Assembly (NCBI GenBank): GCA_964452355.1
Contig: CAYVKV010000002.1
Location: 135,790 to 199,789 of the forward strand
Length of the DNA stretch: 64,000 nucleotides
Direction of reading: 5' to 3'
DNA from: UBA1450 sp964452355
Lineage (GTDB): Bacteria > Patescibacteriota > Microgenomatia > UBA1406 > GWC2-37-13
Shown here: positions 51,674-58,801 of the stretch, in pieces
Position numbering within the stretch: position 1 is the stretch's first letter
Layout: every line of letters starts with the position of its first letter
Program-made: the position numbers and the translations under genes
The notes under the pieces: model-generated
Told to the model about the DNA's origin: nothing
The model's database searches: none
What the model saw: only the letters and a program-made list of their open reading frames with translations

Positions 51674-51935
51674 GACCCTTCTCAATTTCCAACGATTGTT
51701 TATGAATACTATTCCAAATGTGCTTGATCATCTCCATAGGTAAACCATGTTGCTTTCCAAACTCTATCCGATCATGCAAAACTGCCTGCCATCTATTATC
51801 GTCAAATGGTGCAATGTCTTTACCTTTTTTGATTATCCCAATCTTTTTTACATGACTCATTCTTTGTGCAAGCAGGTCAATAATTGCATGATCAACTGAG
51901 TCGATCTGCTCTCTGTGTTTTTTCAAATCGTCCAT
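51666..51935 (-). CDS. aroQ: Chorismate mutase, AroQ class
   Basis: An 89-residue all-helical monofunctional chorismate mutase. The opening LKKHREQIDSVDHAIIDLLAQRM has the conserved Arg and Asp, with the Lys in VKKIGIIKKGKD and the C-terminal IWNSIHKQSLEIE helix. It converts chorismate to prephenate for the pheA and tyrA products encoded next to it. It lies 39 bases downstream of the DAHP synthase gene. Confidence 0.93.
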   Translation of the reverse strand: MDDLKKHREQIDSVDHAIIDLLAQRMSHVKKIGIIKKGKDIAPFDDNRWQAVLHDRIEFGKQHGLPMEMIKHIWNSIHKQSLEIEKGHE

Positions 51936-51974
51936 ATAGTGTTTATATTAATAAAAATACCCCTCTGTTTATTA

Positions 51975-52952
51975 CTATAATGTAATACGTCCTTTGACAT
52001 CTGATGGATCTGGCTCTCCGGGTGACGTAAGATCTCGAAAGGTAGACAGAACAGATACCAGCTCACTGAGCTCTTTAACGGTGATATGTTGATCCGTATC
52101 AGTCTTTGAGGTGCCAACTTCAATAAGCACCCCATCATAAAGATAATCATCTTCATTCGTCTTCATGCGCATTGCCTCGATGACCGCACCGACGATATGT
52201 GATCGTAACTTTGGACCATAGGAATGACTTGGATCAAAAAACATTTTAGCGCCAGGTGTTGCACTTTTTACCCGTCGTGCAATATTATGAACGACCGCAT
52301 TGCGAAAATCTCCTTTTCCCGGCACATCAACCCCACGATGAATGAGAACAATGTCATGCTCAAGTTCGCCTACGTACTTTGCAAGCCCTGACCATGTTTT
52401 TTCCATCGTCGTCTTTCCTTTGTATTCTTTGTGGTCTGCTAATTGGAGATGATCGCCGATCCATTTTCCATTTTTTATTCCAACATGCCATCCATTTCTT
52501 CGAGCAAATACGGCAGTTTGTTCTATATGCCATCCCAGTTGATTGACTGATGGGTTCCAGGGTAAAAACATTCCTCTCGGGAGACGCTTCTCAAAAGAAG
52601 GAAGTTGAATGATTGGGTTCATTATTTCAGCCGCAATAAGCATGCCGGTGCGTTTCATAATCTTCTCAGAAAGTATTGCACTGGGAATTACTTGCATGTC
52701 CGCAATAGTCCCCCCTTCCATAAGTATTTTGATGTTATTTTGATATACCTCATAATCAATTCCCATTCCGTCCCCCGTGGAATCGAGATCGGTTCTTGAT
52801 TTCAGACCCACAATTCGGGTTCCAGCTACCGCTTTCTGTTTTTTCCCTGATCGATTTTTTGTCGTAATCTCTGCAATCTCAAGAATTTCCGGAATATTTT
52901 CATTATCAACAGAGCAGGGCCCCGCAATAATGGTGAGTGGTGAGGTATTCAT
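51975..52952 (-). CDS. Divergent DAHP synthase-like (first shikimate step)
   Basis: A 325-residue TIM-barrel protein of the DAHP/KDO8P synthase superfamily. Recognisable are IIAGPCSVDNENI, GLKSRT (equivalent to the KPRT substrate motif), the HRGVDVPGKGDFRN segment and FDPSHSYGP with metal/PEP residues. The segment after GPCSV is longer and differs from standard AroF/AroG/AroH and type I-beta enzymes. There is no fused ACT, ferredoxin-like or chorismate mutase regulatory domain. The operon context (first gene, directly after the Phe/Tyr attenuator) strongly supports DAHP synthase activity. Confidence 0.78.
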   Translation of the reverse strand: MNTSPLTIIAGPCSVDNENIPEILEIAEITTKNRSGKKQKAVAGTRIVGLKSRTDLDSTGDGMGIDYEVYQNNIKILMEGGTIADMQVIPSAILSEKIMKRTGMLIAAEIMNPIIQLPSFEKRLPRGMFLPWNPSVNQLGWHIEQTAVFARRNGWHVGIKNGKWIGDHLQLADHKEYKGKTTMEKTWSGLAKYVGELEHDIVLIHRGVDVPGKGDFRNAVVHNIARRVKSATPGAKMFFDPSHSYGPKLRSHIVGAVIEAMRMKTNEDDYLYDGVLIEVGTSKTDTDQHITVKELSELVSVLSTFRDLTSPGEPDPSDVKGRITL

Positions 52953-52980
52953 AGTTTAATATAATTTGTGATTGGTATCC

Positions 52981-53007
52981 AAAAAAAATCCCGCCTATTC
53001 TGGCGGG
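52981..53007 (-). terminator. aro attenuator terminator
   Basis: On the minus strand CCCGCC-AGAATA-GGCGGG is followed by A and eight T. It lies 28 bases before the start of the DAHP synthase gene. Confidence 0.94.
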
Positions 53008-53030
53008 TGGGTTTCCATCTTTTAGTTGTT

Positions 53031-53108
53031 TTAGTCACAACTTCCCACGCCGCTTGAAGCGGTAAAGTAAAAATAAAAGAAAAAGTTGTGGGTAATGGCC
53101 TTTGACAT
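53031..53108 (-). CDS. aro operon leader peptide (Phe/Tyr-rich)
   Basis: A 25-codon frame, MSKAITHNFFFYFYF followed by TASSGVGSCD and TAA. Seven consecutive Phe/Tyr codons stand in the position of the sensing codons in E. coli pheL. The ATG is only 7 bases after the TAAAAT box, so the leader peptide would be translated from a leaderless or nearly leaderless mRNA. The peptide C-terminus is encoded by segment 2 of the attenuator. Confidence 0.88.
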   Translation of the reverse strand: MSKAITHNFFFYFYFTASSGVGSCD

Positions 53109-53115
53109 ACGATAC

Positions 53116-53143
53116 ATTTTAGCAAATATAGACCAGATGTCAA
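53116..53143 (-). promoter_or_regulatory. aro operon promoter
   Basis: On the minus strand TTGACA (53138-53143), a 16-base spacer and TAAAAT (53116-53121). Consensus -35 and a near-consensus -10. It drives the leader peptide and ten aro genes ending at aroC. Confidence 0.87.
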
Positions 53144-53162
53144 ATAGAGCAAATAGCATAGA

Positions 53163-54509
53163 TCAAAGAAGAAGAATTACTCCAAGACCCAAAATCATCA
53201 ATCCAACTCCGGCAAATACATAAGGAATTATGTTTAAACCACTTACCGGAGGAGGTGGAGTAATGGTTGGTTGGTCAATAATTTCTGTTTCAACTGGTGT
53301 TGGGGTGGTAACAATCACGGTAACTGATGGATTGATTGTTGGAGAAAGGGATTGTGATAGCCGAGCCGATGGAGTCAATGTTCCAGACGGTGTTGCCTCG
53401 TCGGATTCTCCAAGCACCTGTTCCCCACTTTTTATCATCGTAAAACGGCGACTTAACTGTACTACTTTCCCCATTTTGTCTATGGTCGTCGCGGTTAGTG
53501 TGTACGTTCCTGGGGGAATTTTTTTCTTAACGGGAGCATCCCATTCGCCATCAGAATTCACTTGAACACGTACGGCAAATTCCGGTCGAGAATTAATAGT
53601 AATATTGACGTATTCACCAGGTATTCCGTATCCTTTGATGAGTGGAATAGCTCCGGGAATTACCGCATTTTGCTTTGGATACCGAATCGTAACTTGAGTA
53701 TTTGCTAATTCTTGATTGGATGATTTATTGGAATCCTGAACAGCAAGAACATCCGAATCAGTAATAAAAGAGTAATTATTTCCTAAAATAATTGATTCAG
53801 GCAATGGCCGTGAGCGCTCAAACGTACTCCGAACCATTGATCGTTGCGTGTCATTAAAAAGCTGAAGTGTTATGGGGTCATTTTCACCGATACTGACTGC
53901 GCTTGATGAATGTTTACTTATTAAGTACTGCAGGGGTATCAGCCACTCACCGGTTGAGCCACTTACCGCAATGAGTGTGTGGGCATTACCAACAATAAGC
54001 ATGGCAAGAGTTTTACCTGCAGGCTCATTGTTTGAATAGTAAACAGATCCGTACATGGGAGAAAAAATAGAAGCTTGCTCTGAATCATCAATGGTATCTG
54101 CGCTAAAAGTATCAGTTCCTTCGGATTGAATTACTTCATTGTTACTTATTATTTTGTAGTAATACTTTGTTGAAGGGTCAAGGTTTCGAAATAATGCAAA
54201 GTGGTATTTCCTCAGTTCTTTTTCTCCCCCTGAATCTCGCTCGTCAAATGCGATCAAGTCAAGATTTTTAGGGTTTTTCCCATACAAAAGCCATCCAACA
54301 TCTGCACCATCGACTTCCCAAAACACACCAAATTGTTTTGGAGTCATATTTACTATTTGATGATCAAGAAGTGTTCGTTTTGATGCGCGAGTTGGCGTCG
54401 AATCTTGTGTAAAGAGAAACAAACCGAGTGCAATAACAATCACCGCTGCAATACTTGAGAGTATTTTAACAGCACTAAAACGAGATTTGATATATAAGTC
54501 TGAATACAT
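53163..54509 (-). CDS. Membrane-anchored extracytoplasmic protein in the pilus-like cluster
   Basis: A 448-residue protein with an N-terminal membrane helix (ILSSIAAVIVIALGLFLF), an Fn3-like domain of the purple acid phosphatase N-terminal type (LDPSTKYYYKIISN), and an Ig-like domain (VTIRYPKQNAVIPGAIPLIKG), then a Thr/Pro-rich spacer and a C-terminal membrane helix. Both termini appear anchored with the body outside. It ends the pilN-pilO transcription unit, so a role in surface appendage assembly or envelope attachment is plausible. It overlaps the next upstream gene at a single base. Confidence 0.7.
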   Translation of the reverse strand: MYSDLYIKSRFSAVKILSSIAAVIVIALGLFLFTQDSTPTRASKRTLLDHQIVNMTPKQFGVFWEVDGADVGWLLYGKNPKNLDLIAFDERDSGGEKELRKYHFALFRNLDPSTKYYYKIISNNEVIQSEGTDTFSADTIDDSEQASIFSPMYGSVYYSNNEPAGKTLAMLIVGNAHTLIAVSGSTGEWLIPLQYLISKHSSSAVSIGENDPITLQLFNDTQRSMVRSTFERSRPLPESIILGNNYSFITDSDVLAVQDSNKSSNQELANTQVTIRYPKQNAVIPGAIPLIKGYGIPGEYVNITINSRPEFAVRVQVNSDGEWDAPVKKKIPPGTYTLTATTIDKMGKVVQLSRRFTMIKSGEQVLGESDEATPSGTLTPSARLSQSLSPTINPSVTVIVTTPTPVETEIIDQPTITPPPPVSGLNIIPYVFAGVGLMILGLGVILLL

Positions 54510-54691
54510 TATGGTTGCTTTTTCTTTAATATTTCTAATATGTCTGTGTCTACATTATAGTCGAGAGAATATGATTCAATCTGAGTATCCGTCGGTGTTT
54601 GTTCTTTAATAGCTTTTAGTTCTAACATTACCCAGGCAGCTACCGTAAGAAATATGGTGATTGCGATGATGAGGAGTTCTTTTTGTTTCAT
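54509..54691 (-). CDS. Small single-pass membrane protein of the pilus-like cluster
   Basis: A 60-residue protein with one N-terminal helix (LLIIAITIFLTVAAWVMLEL) and a short polar outside tail ending DILEILKKKQP. It overlaps pilO upstream by 4 bases and touches the downstream gene, so all are translated from one mRNA. No family recognised. Its position is where a small accessory to the PilN/PilO inner-membrane complex might be expected. Confidence 0.6.
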   Translation of the reverse strand: MKQKELLIIAITIFLTVAAWVMLELKAIKEQTPTDTQIESYSLDYNVDTDILEILKKKQP

Positions 54692-55398
54692 AGGTAATAT
54701 GTTCGCACTAAAATAGTAATTACCATACTTTCATTTGTATTCTCTGTTGAAAGAATAATCGAATCGTATGTTTTCAAGCGCCTTTGTCCAATCACTTGAT
54801 TAAGAAATTGAGTGATTTGTGAAAATGATGCCGTACCTTCAATCGTAATGGTAAATGACATCAAATCTGGCTGATTAGTAAGATTTCCCAGTTCTGTATC
54901 TCCTCCTGCGCTATCCCCCGTAATTTCATCTCCGGGTGCTGCTTCAGTATTTGTGGCTTCGACTGATTCCACAGGAGCATTCTCAACACTTTCATCGATG
55001 CCTGATCCATCATCTATTCCAGAATCTCCTTTGAAACCAATACTTTCAATCGTCAGAGAATTCACAATCAGACCTGACTCCGATGCTGTTTTTGATATTT
55101 CATCAACCACTTTTGCCAGTTCCGGCGTTGATGGAACCGCCTCATCAAGAACAGTCAAGCTATCACGATACTCTTCCATCAAGGATTGATAATTTACAAT
55201 CTGAAGAATTGCTTCTTCCGATTTTTTATTTTGAAGACGAAGATCCTGAAGTTCTTTTTGCAAACGAAATGCCGTCGACAAATTTGGCTGAATAGCAAAA
55301 ATAGTAAAAAATGAAAACACCACAAAAAAGAAGATATTATACGAATAGTTTTGTATTTTTTTGTCCTTGAACATTTCAAGGAGTTTTTCTTTATTCAT
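54688..55398 (-). CDS. PilO-like type IV pilus assembly protein
   Basis: A 236-residue bitopic protein. An N-terminal cytoplasmic tail and one membrane helix (IFFFVVFSFFTIFAIQPNL) are followed by a coiled coil (LQKELQDLRLQNKKSEEAIL), and then a ferredoxin-like periplasmic-type domain with LDEAVPSTPELAKVVDEISK, as in PilO. An acidic Gly/Asp/Glu-rich insert lies at about residues 125-170. PilN and PilO dimerise to connect the cytoplasmic PilM ring to the pilus. It is 1 base downstream of pilN. Confidence 0.78.
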   Translation of the reverse strand: MNKEKLLEMFKDKKIQNYSYNIFFFVVFSFFTIFAIQPNLSTAFRLQKELQDLRLQNKKSEEAILQIVNYQSLMEEYRDSLTVLDEAVPSTPELAKVVDEISKTASESGLIVNSLTIESIGFKGDSGIDDGSGIDESVENAPVESVEATNTEAAPGDEITGDSAGGDTELGNLTNQPDLMSFTITIEGTASFSQITQFLNQVIGQRRLKTYDSIILSTENTNESMVITILVRTYYL

Positions 55399-55399
55399 A

Positions 55400-55924
55400 T
55401 TACAAAGTAAAACCAGAAAGGTTCATATCGAAAACAAATCCCCCTTCGCTCTTTTCAATATTGCTCAGCTCTATTTGTTTAAATCTCTTTTCTGATTGAA
55501 GGTCCTCATACAGCGCTTTGACTGGCACGATAGATTCTGACACCCCTTGAAGAACAACTCCGTGATCGGAGAGTTGAAAATCTGAAAGTCGAATTTCTTG
55601 GGGAAGTTTATTGGAGATATAATTATACTCTGATTGAAATGACTCTTGCTTGTCAAGAAGAATCGTCACTTGCTTCATTTTTGCATCAACTTCTTGAACA
55701 CGACTCAACAAATCTTCTGTTGCGACAATGATAGATTGTTTCTGATCTGCCTTTTCTTGGAGATCTACAATATCTTGATCCACCTTGAATCGGAAAAAAA
55801 AGACGCAAATAGCGACAAACTGAGTTATGACCAATATGTATCGGAGGTAATGAAACGCAAAATATATAATCTTGTCTGTCGTGTTTTTCTCAGGTGTGGG
55901 AAATAAATTAATCAAGTATTTCAT
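55400..55924 (-). CDS. PilN-like type IV pilus assembly protein
   Basis: A 174-residue bitopic protein. A short N-terminal INLFPTPEK (the PilN segment that contacts PilM), one membrane helix (YLRYILVITQFVAICVFFF), a coiled coil and a C-terminal ferredoxin-like fold ending FVFDMNLSGFTL are seen. Order pilN-pilO is as in other bacteria. Its start overlaps the rpsT stop by 4 bases, an odd coupling of a ribosomal protein gene with pilus genes. pilM and the motor ATPases are not in the window. Confidence 0.8.
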   Translation of the reverse strand: MKYLINLFPTPEKNTTDKIIYFAFHYLRYILVITQFVAICVFFFRFKVDQDIVDLQEKADQKQSIIVATEDLLSRVQEVDAKMKQVTILLDKQESFQSEYNYISNKLPQEIRLSDFQLSDHGVVLQGVSESIVPVKALYEDLQSEKRFKQIELSNIEKSEGGFVFDMNLSGFTL

Positions 55925-56172
55925 GATGCTTTCTTCATCAATCTACTAACGCTTTGCTTTAGTCTACTTGCTTTATTACCATGGATTACATTTTTCTTTG
56001 CAGCCTTGTCAATGAGAGAATACGCATTTGAAACAAACTCATTTTTCTTTGTTTTTACTCCTTTTCTTGCAGTACGAATAACATCGTCAACTTTCTTCAT
56101 GTACTCTGCATTCTCTTCGGTTCTGCGCACATCCTGTTTCATTTGTTTTATAGCTGATTTTATATTTGGCAT
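55921..56172 (-). CDS. rpsT: 30S ribosomal protein S20
   Basis: An 83-residue basic helical protein, opening MPNIKSAIKQMKQDVRRTEEN and ending SRLKQSVSRLMKKAS, as in S20, which binds 16S rRNA at the body of the small subunit. An extended Shine-Dalgarno, AAAGGAGGTGA, lies about 18 bases before the ATG, too far for normal use, and no in-frame start lies nearer because a TGA intervenes. The downstream pilN gene overlaps by 4 bases. Confidence 0.96.
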   Translation of the reverse strand: MPNIKSAIKQMKQDVRRTEENAEYMKKVDDVIRTARKGVKTKKNEFVSNAYSLIDKAAKKNVIHGNKASRLKQSVSRLMKKAS

Positions 56173-56189
56173 ATTTTTTTGTTCTTGTC

Positions 56190-56205
56190 ACCTCCTTTCA
56201 TTGTA
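56190..56205 (-). promoter_or_regulatory. Distant extended Shine-Dalgarno before rpsT
   Basis: On the minus strand GAAAGGAGGTGAC is a long match to the complement of the 16S rRNA 3' end. The ATG of rpsT is about 18 bases away, unlike the usual 5-9. It may be an autoregulatory S20 or 30S contact, or it may initiate on a structure that shortens the spacing. Confidence 0.5.
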
Positions 56206-56274
56206 CTAGAATCCCCACCATAAAGTGAAGACCTAAAACTATTTAATGTAAGAACCTATTATATAAGGAAAGCT

Positions 56275-56736
56275 CTATAGATCAAATGATGTTTCGAGGA
56301 GCTGTTCACCATAACTTCCTGAAAACTTAAACACACCATTTATCGGTCCGTCGATTTCATGATACCGACACACACCTGAAGAACAGGTACCAAAGGTTAC
56401 TTCCTCTTCCGCCTGAGAAGATCCATTGACTTCAATTTTTCCAAAAACCCCTTCTATACTCCCACTTTTGGTTTCATACGACAGTTCATACTCAATCTCT
56501 TTGGTATCGTCTGGGATGCCAGAAAGGCTGATTGTAGCTTCTGTACTTCCCTCTATACTCACCTTTACCGAAGAATCTACGGTTGGAATCACTTTGGTTG
56601 GCTTTTCAAAAACCGAGTCCTTTTTTTCAGCATTTTGTCCAGATGGTTTTACCTTCATATAAAAAAATAGACCAACTGTAATAAGCACAAAGATGATAAC
56701 GCCGAAAATAATGTACTGATTTTTTAGTTGTTTCAT
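56275..56736 (-). CDS. Small secreted or membrane-anchored protein, unknown
   Basis: A 153-residue protein with one N-terminal helix (YIIFGVIIFVLITVGLFFYM) and a beta-rich outside domain with VSIEGSTEATISLSGIPDD and a conserved-looking CSSGVCRYHEIDGPI, where two Cys four residues apart could form a disulfide. I recall similar short lipid-free anchored domains in CPR genomes but cannot name a family. It lies between glyS and rpsT on the same strand. Confidence 0.6.
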   Translation of the reverse strand: MKQLKNQYIIFGVIIFVLITVGLFFYMKVKPSGQNAEKKDSVFEKPTKVIPTVDSSVKVSIEGSTEATISLSGIPDDTKEIEYELSYETKSGSIEGVFGKIEVNGSSQAEEEVTFGTCSSGVCRYHEIDGPINGVFKFSGSYGEQLLETSFDL

Positions 56737-56774
56737 GGTAATAATTTTCTAATAATGAATAACATCACTCTGCG

Positions 56775-58189
56775 CTAACTATTCTTCGAAATATATGAAA
56801 TAAGGTCACTTGACGCAATCCGCGACTGCTTCATGGTGTCTCGATTGCGAATGGTTACAGTATGCTCAAGAAGCGATTCATAGTCAATAGTCACACAAAA
56901 TGGTGTCCCTGCTTCATCTTGATACTTATACCGCTTCCCAATATTTCCTCGGTCGTCCCAATATGTGTGAAAGTGTTGACTGAGTAGTTCAAATACTTTT
57001 TCGGCTTCAGATATGAGTTCTGGTTTATTTGAAACCAGTGGAAAAACGGCAACGGTATATGGTGCAATCGAAGGATTAATTTGGAGCATAACTCGTTCCT
57101 CTTCTTCACGATATGAGTCGCACAATACCATAAATACCAATCGATTAATACCAACCGCAGGTTCGATAACATGAGGTATAAATTTCTTTTGGGTGTGTGG
57201 GTCGGTATATTGAAGATCAATTCCAGAATATTTCATGTGTTGCTTCAAGTCATAATCTGTCCGATAGGCTACTCCCCACAACTCTTTCCATCCAAAAGGA
57301 AATTGATAATCAAGGTCATAGGTATCTTGACTATAATGACTACGCTCCGCATCGGTGTGCCTTCTCCATCGAAGATTTTTTTCTTTGATACCAAGATCCT
57401 CGACAACAAACTTCCACATAGCGTCCTGCCACATTTTTAACATCACTTTTGGATCATCTTTTTCAGGATCAAAAAAATACTCAATCTCTCCTTGTTCAAA
57501 CTCAAAGGTACGGAAAATATACTGTCCAAGAGTGATTTCATTGCGAAAACTTTTTCCTATCTGCCCAATCCCAAAGGGAAGCTTCACTCGCGTACTATCC
57601 AGTACATTTTTGAAGTTGGTAAAAATACCTTGTGCTGTTTCACCGCGAAGATACACGGTATCCTTTTCTCCTTCGAGAGATCCCAATTTTGATTCCATCA
57701 GCAAATTGAACGACTTTGGCGCTGATAGTACATTTCCATCTTTGCTTACAATTTTATNNNNNNNNNNTAGCAGACATTTATTGCAGTCAATGAATTATTT
57801 TTATTTTTTACAATAAAATCTCTCATTTCATCGATGCTTAGGTCCTCAACTTTCAGAGAAGAAAAGTCATCAGTATTTGATATAAAATTCTCAATAACAT
57901 GGTCGGCACGATATCTCTTGTGGGTTACCGTGTCTTCGACTACCGCATCTGAAAAACTCCCTACGTGTCCTGAAGCTTCCCATGTTTTAGGATGAAGAAT
58001 AATCTGTGAATCAAGACCCACCATGTCTTTTCGCGTTCGAATAAATCGTTTCCACCAAAGCTCTTTAATATTTCTCAGGAGCTCGACCCCAAGCGGACCA
58101 TAATCGTATCCATTTGCAAGACCTCCATAAATATCAGATGTGGGATAGATAAATCCACGTCGTTTTGTCAGTGAGACGATTTTGTCCAT
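56775..58189 (-). CDS. glyS: Glycyl-tRNA synthetase, interrupted by an assembly gap
   Basis: An alpha2-type class II GlyRS. The N-terminal part from 58189 has SLTKRRGFIYPTSDIYGGLANG, YDYGPLGVELLRNIK and HPKTWEASGHVGSFSD. The C-terminal part has LRGETAQGIFTNFKN, GKSFRNEITLGQYIFRTFEFEQGEIEYF (in parts), and the anticodon domain with YRYQDEAGTPFCVTIDYES-type sequence. Ten N at 57758-57767 split the frame. Just before the gap another frame reads DCNKC, a likely zinc-binding pair, so a base-count error near the A-rich tract there is likely. The gene is probably intact in the organism. Confidence 0.92.
57758..57767. other. Assembly gap (10 N)
   Basis: Ten unresolved bases inside glyS. The placeholder length may not equal the true gap. 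The frame changes near the gap, so neighbouring bases may also be wrong. Confidence 1.
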
Positions 58190-58254
58190 AAGTGTGTCGT
58201 ATAGATGATAAACGCCTTAATGCATTTCTCTATGCTGCAAGGCAATAAATTACA

Positions 58255-58776
58255 TTATAACACGTGACGCGGAAGTCTTTTTTCCATATGATTTTCGGCG
58301 GTCAGAATAAGCTCTGAAAGGGAAAGCTTACGATCAACATATCCAAGAATTTCAAGTAATTTTTGAATGTTTATTTTTAATACATGCTCAAGATCGCTTT
58401 TCTTGCTCAGCTGCACAAAGAACTGTTGAATTCTCTCAAAAACTTCCCCATCTTCTTGTGCTTCCGGCATAAGCCCGTCAATAATTGAGAGAAATAAGTA
58501 AATATGATCAATATATTTTTCTGTCCGCAGTGAAAGAAATCCCGATATAAGCTCCGATGATTGAAGATAATACATTTCTTTTGACTCTCGAATTTGTGCT
58601 TTGATGAAGTTTCCTGTTTGAATATGTGCAGCTCGTTTTGAAGTAATTTTTCTCACTCCTTTGACCATTAAAGTCATTTTGCCATTCTCCTTAGTAAAAA
58701 GAGTCACTATTACATCTTTTTCCAAGAGATTCCTTCGTTTCAAAACAAACCCTCTTATTTTTTGTAGCCTGTTCAT
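58255..58776 (-). CDS. recO: DNA repair protein RecO, short form
   Basis: A 173-residue protein with the RecO N-terminal OB-fold: IRGFVLKRRNLLEKDVIVTLFTKENGKMTLMVKGVRK, seen in parts, then a helical domain (TEKYIDHIYLFLSIIDGL). Typical RecO is about 240 residues with a zinc-binding C-terminus; that tail is missing and no Cys cluster is visible. The start MNRLQK at 58776 is preferred over an upstream frame that overlaps the DUF4012 gene. It loads RecA on gaps with RecR. Confidence 0.85.
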   Translation of the reverse strand: MNRLQKIRGFVLKRRNLLEKDVIVTLFTKENGKMTLMVKGVRKITSKRAAHIQTGNFIKAQIRESKEMYYLQSSELISGFLSLRTEKYIDHIYLFLSIIDGLMPEAQEDGEVFERIQQFFVQLSKKSDLEHVLKINIQKLLEILGYVDRKLSLSELILTAENHMEKRLPRHVL

Positions 58777-58801
58777 AATATATTTTTTCAGGCAACAATG
58801 A

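Larger units (their letters stand above)
52981..53108 (-). promoter_or_regulatory. Ribosome-mediated attenuator of the aro operon (Phe/Tyr)
   Basis: Classical four-segment layout on the minus strand. Segment 1 CACAACTT lies just before the Phe/Tyr codons and pairs with AAGTTGTG (1:2), enclosing a small CCGCTT/AAGCGG hairpin. Segment 2 GGCG-TGGG (53044-53051) can instead pair with segment 3 CCCA-CC-CGCC (53002-53011), forming an antiterminator. Segment 3 CCCGCC pairs with 4 GGCGGG to make the terminator. Ribosome stalling at FFFYFYF would mask segment 1 and favour 2:3. The mechanism is that of E. coli pheA; here it would control the whole pathway. Confidence 0.9.

Noticed and set aside
52949..53152. 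A 67-residue minus-strand frame across the aro leader
   Set aside because: It spans the promoter, terminator hairpin and start region, has no sensible composition, and the 25-codon Phe/Tyr frame with correctly placed promoter explains the region better.
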